Shown piece by piece: positions 63,920 through 64,000 of a DNA stretch of 64,000 bases. The stretch comes from Chionis minor (lineage: Eukaryota > Chordata > Aves > Charadriiformes > Chionididae). The DNA is taken from contig VZSF01008841.1 of assembly GCA_013398295.1 (NCBI GenBank), forward strand, positions 401,289-465,288. Direction: 5' to 3'. The first letter of the stretch is position 1. Every line of letters starts with the position of its first letter. Made by a program: the position numbers and the translations under genes. The notes beneath the pieces are model-generated. The model did no database searches, was not told the origin of the DNA, and was given only the letters and a program-made list of their open reading frames with translations.

Positions 63920-64000
63920 TTGGGCGAGAGGCGGGAAGCCGGGGGGCGGCGCGCGAGGCCGGACGGGCAGCGGGCCCTGAGGCGGCTGCGGGGCCACCGG

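Larger units (their letters stand above)
63590..63997 (-). other. Open frame in the CpG island (possible 5' exon, unproven)
   Basis: A minus-strand frame stays open from the window edge to 63590. It has no ATG at its right end (the first codon is GTG) and may continue outside. It is proline/arginine-rich, as any GC-rich frame would be, and I recognise no family. Donor-like sites on this strand are CAG|GTGGGA (exon side ending at 63752) and AAA|GTGAGC (ending at 63594). If the gene lies on the minus strand, one of these could end exon 1. An opposing plus frame at 63573-63872 is equally anonymous. Confidence 0.2.
63460..64000. promoter_or_regulatory. CpG island, probable gene promoter (cut by window edge)
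   Basis: CpG dinucleotides become dense from about 63470 and stay so to the end, in sharp contrast with the preceding 63 kb. No TATA box is evident. The island holds a GC-box array, an ETS-type ccggaa (63690-63695) and the palindrome TCTCGCGAGA. In vertebrates this combination marks TATA-less, often broadly expressed and sometimes bidirectional promoters. Frames are open on both strands because of GC content, so transcription direction is not decided. The island continues beyond the window. Confidence 0.85.

Noticed and set aside
1..64000. tRNA, rRNA, CRISPR arrays or bacterial-type operons
   Set aside because: No cloverleaf with intact A/B boxes, no rRNA-like segments and no regularly spaced repeats were seen. 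The DNA is plainly vertebrate.

Overview
The window looks like nuclear DNA from a bird. The clearest sign is the CR1 LINE family: two antisense 3' ends carrying the (ATTCTATG)n tail, one sense 3' end, and one large internal fragment containing reverse transcriptase. A solo LTR with TGTCCTGGTTT...AAACCACAACA ends and a second, ERVL-like LTR also fit avian endogenous retroviruses. The species or order cannot be fixed from the sequence. Most of the DNA is AT-rich and sparse in repeats.

Layout. From 1 to about 20.7 kb is unique-looking AT-rich DNA with a few simple repeats, an ancient LINE 3'-tail relic (about 14.01-14.13 kb), a possible MIR-like SINE relic (about 16.35 kb) and small CpG-rich patches (11.45 and 14.5 kb). 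From 20.77 to 22.82 kb lies an antisense CR1 fragment. It contains a single N at 22258 flanked by two identical 524-bp copies, almost certainly an unmerged assembly overlap. From 22.8 to 33.1 kb is mostly unique DNA with an old RT relic (26.3 kb), a CR1 tail (27.04 kb) and a CpG cluster (32.1 kb). A solo LTR occupies 33169-33804 and is bounded by a perfect 5-bp target duplication, TACTC. From 34 to 63.4 kb there is more AT-rich DNA with an LTR at about 40.03-40.76 kb, microsatellites, a sense CR1 end (43.0-43.2 kb), and a CR1 tail joined to an LTR-like piece (56.0-56.3 kb). The last 540 bases or so form a CpG island with a GC-box array and the core-promoter palindrome TCTCGCGAGA (63909-63918).

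Gene content. I could not recognise any cellular protein-coding exon, tRNA, rRNA or CRISPR array. The open frames outside transposons are short, resemble no family I know, and are what AT-rich non-coding DNA gives by chance. Two readings fit. If the promoter fires leftward (minus strand), the window is a long first intron plus a promoter. If it fires rightward, the window is a 5' intergenic region. The sequence alone does not decide, and I saw no convincing novel system.
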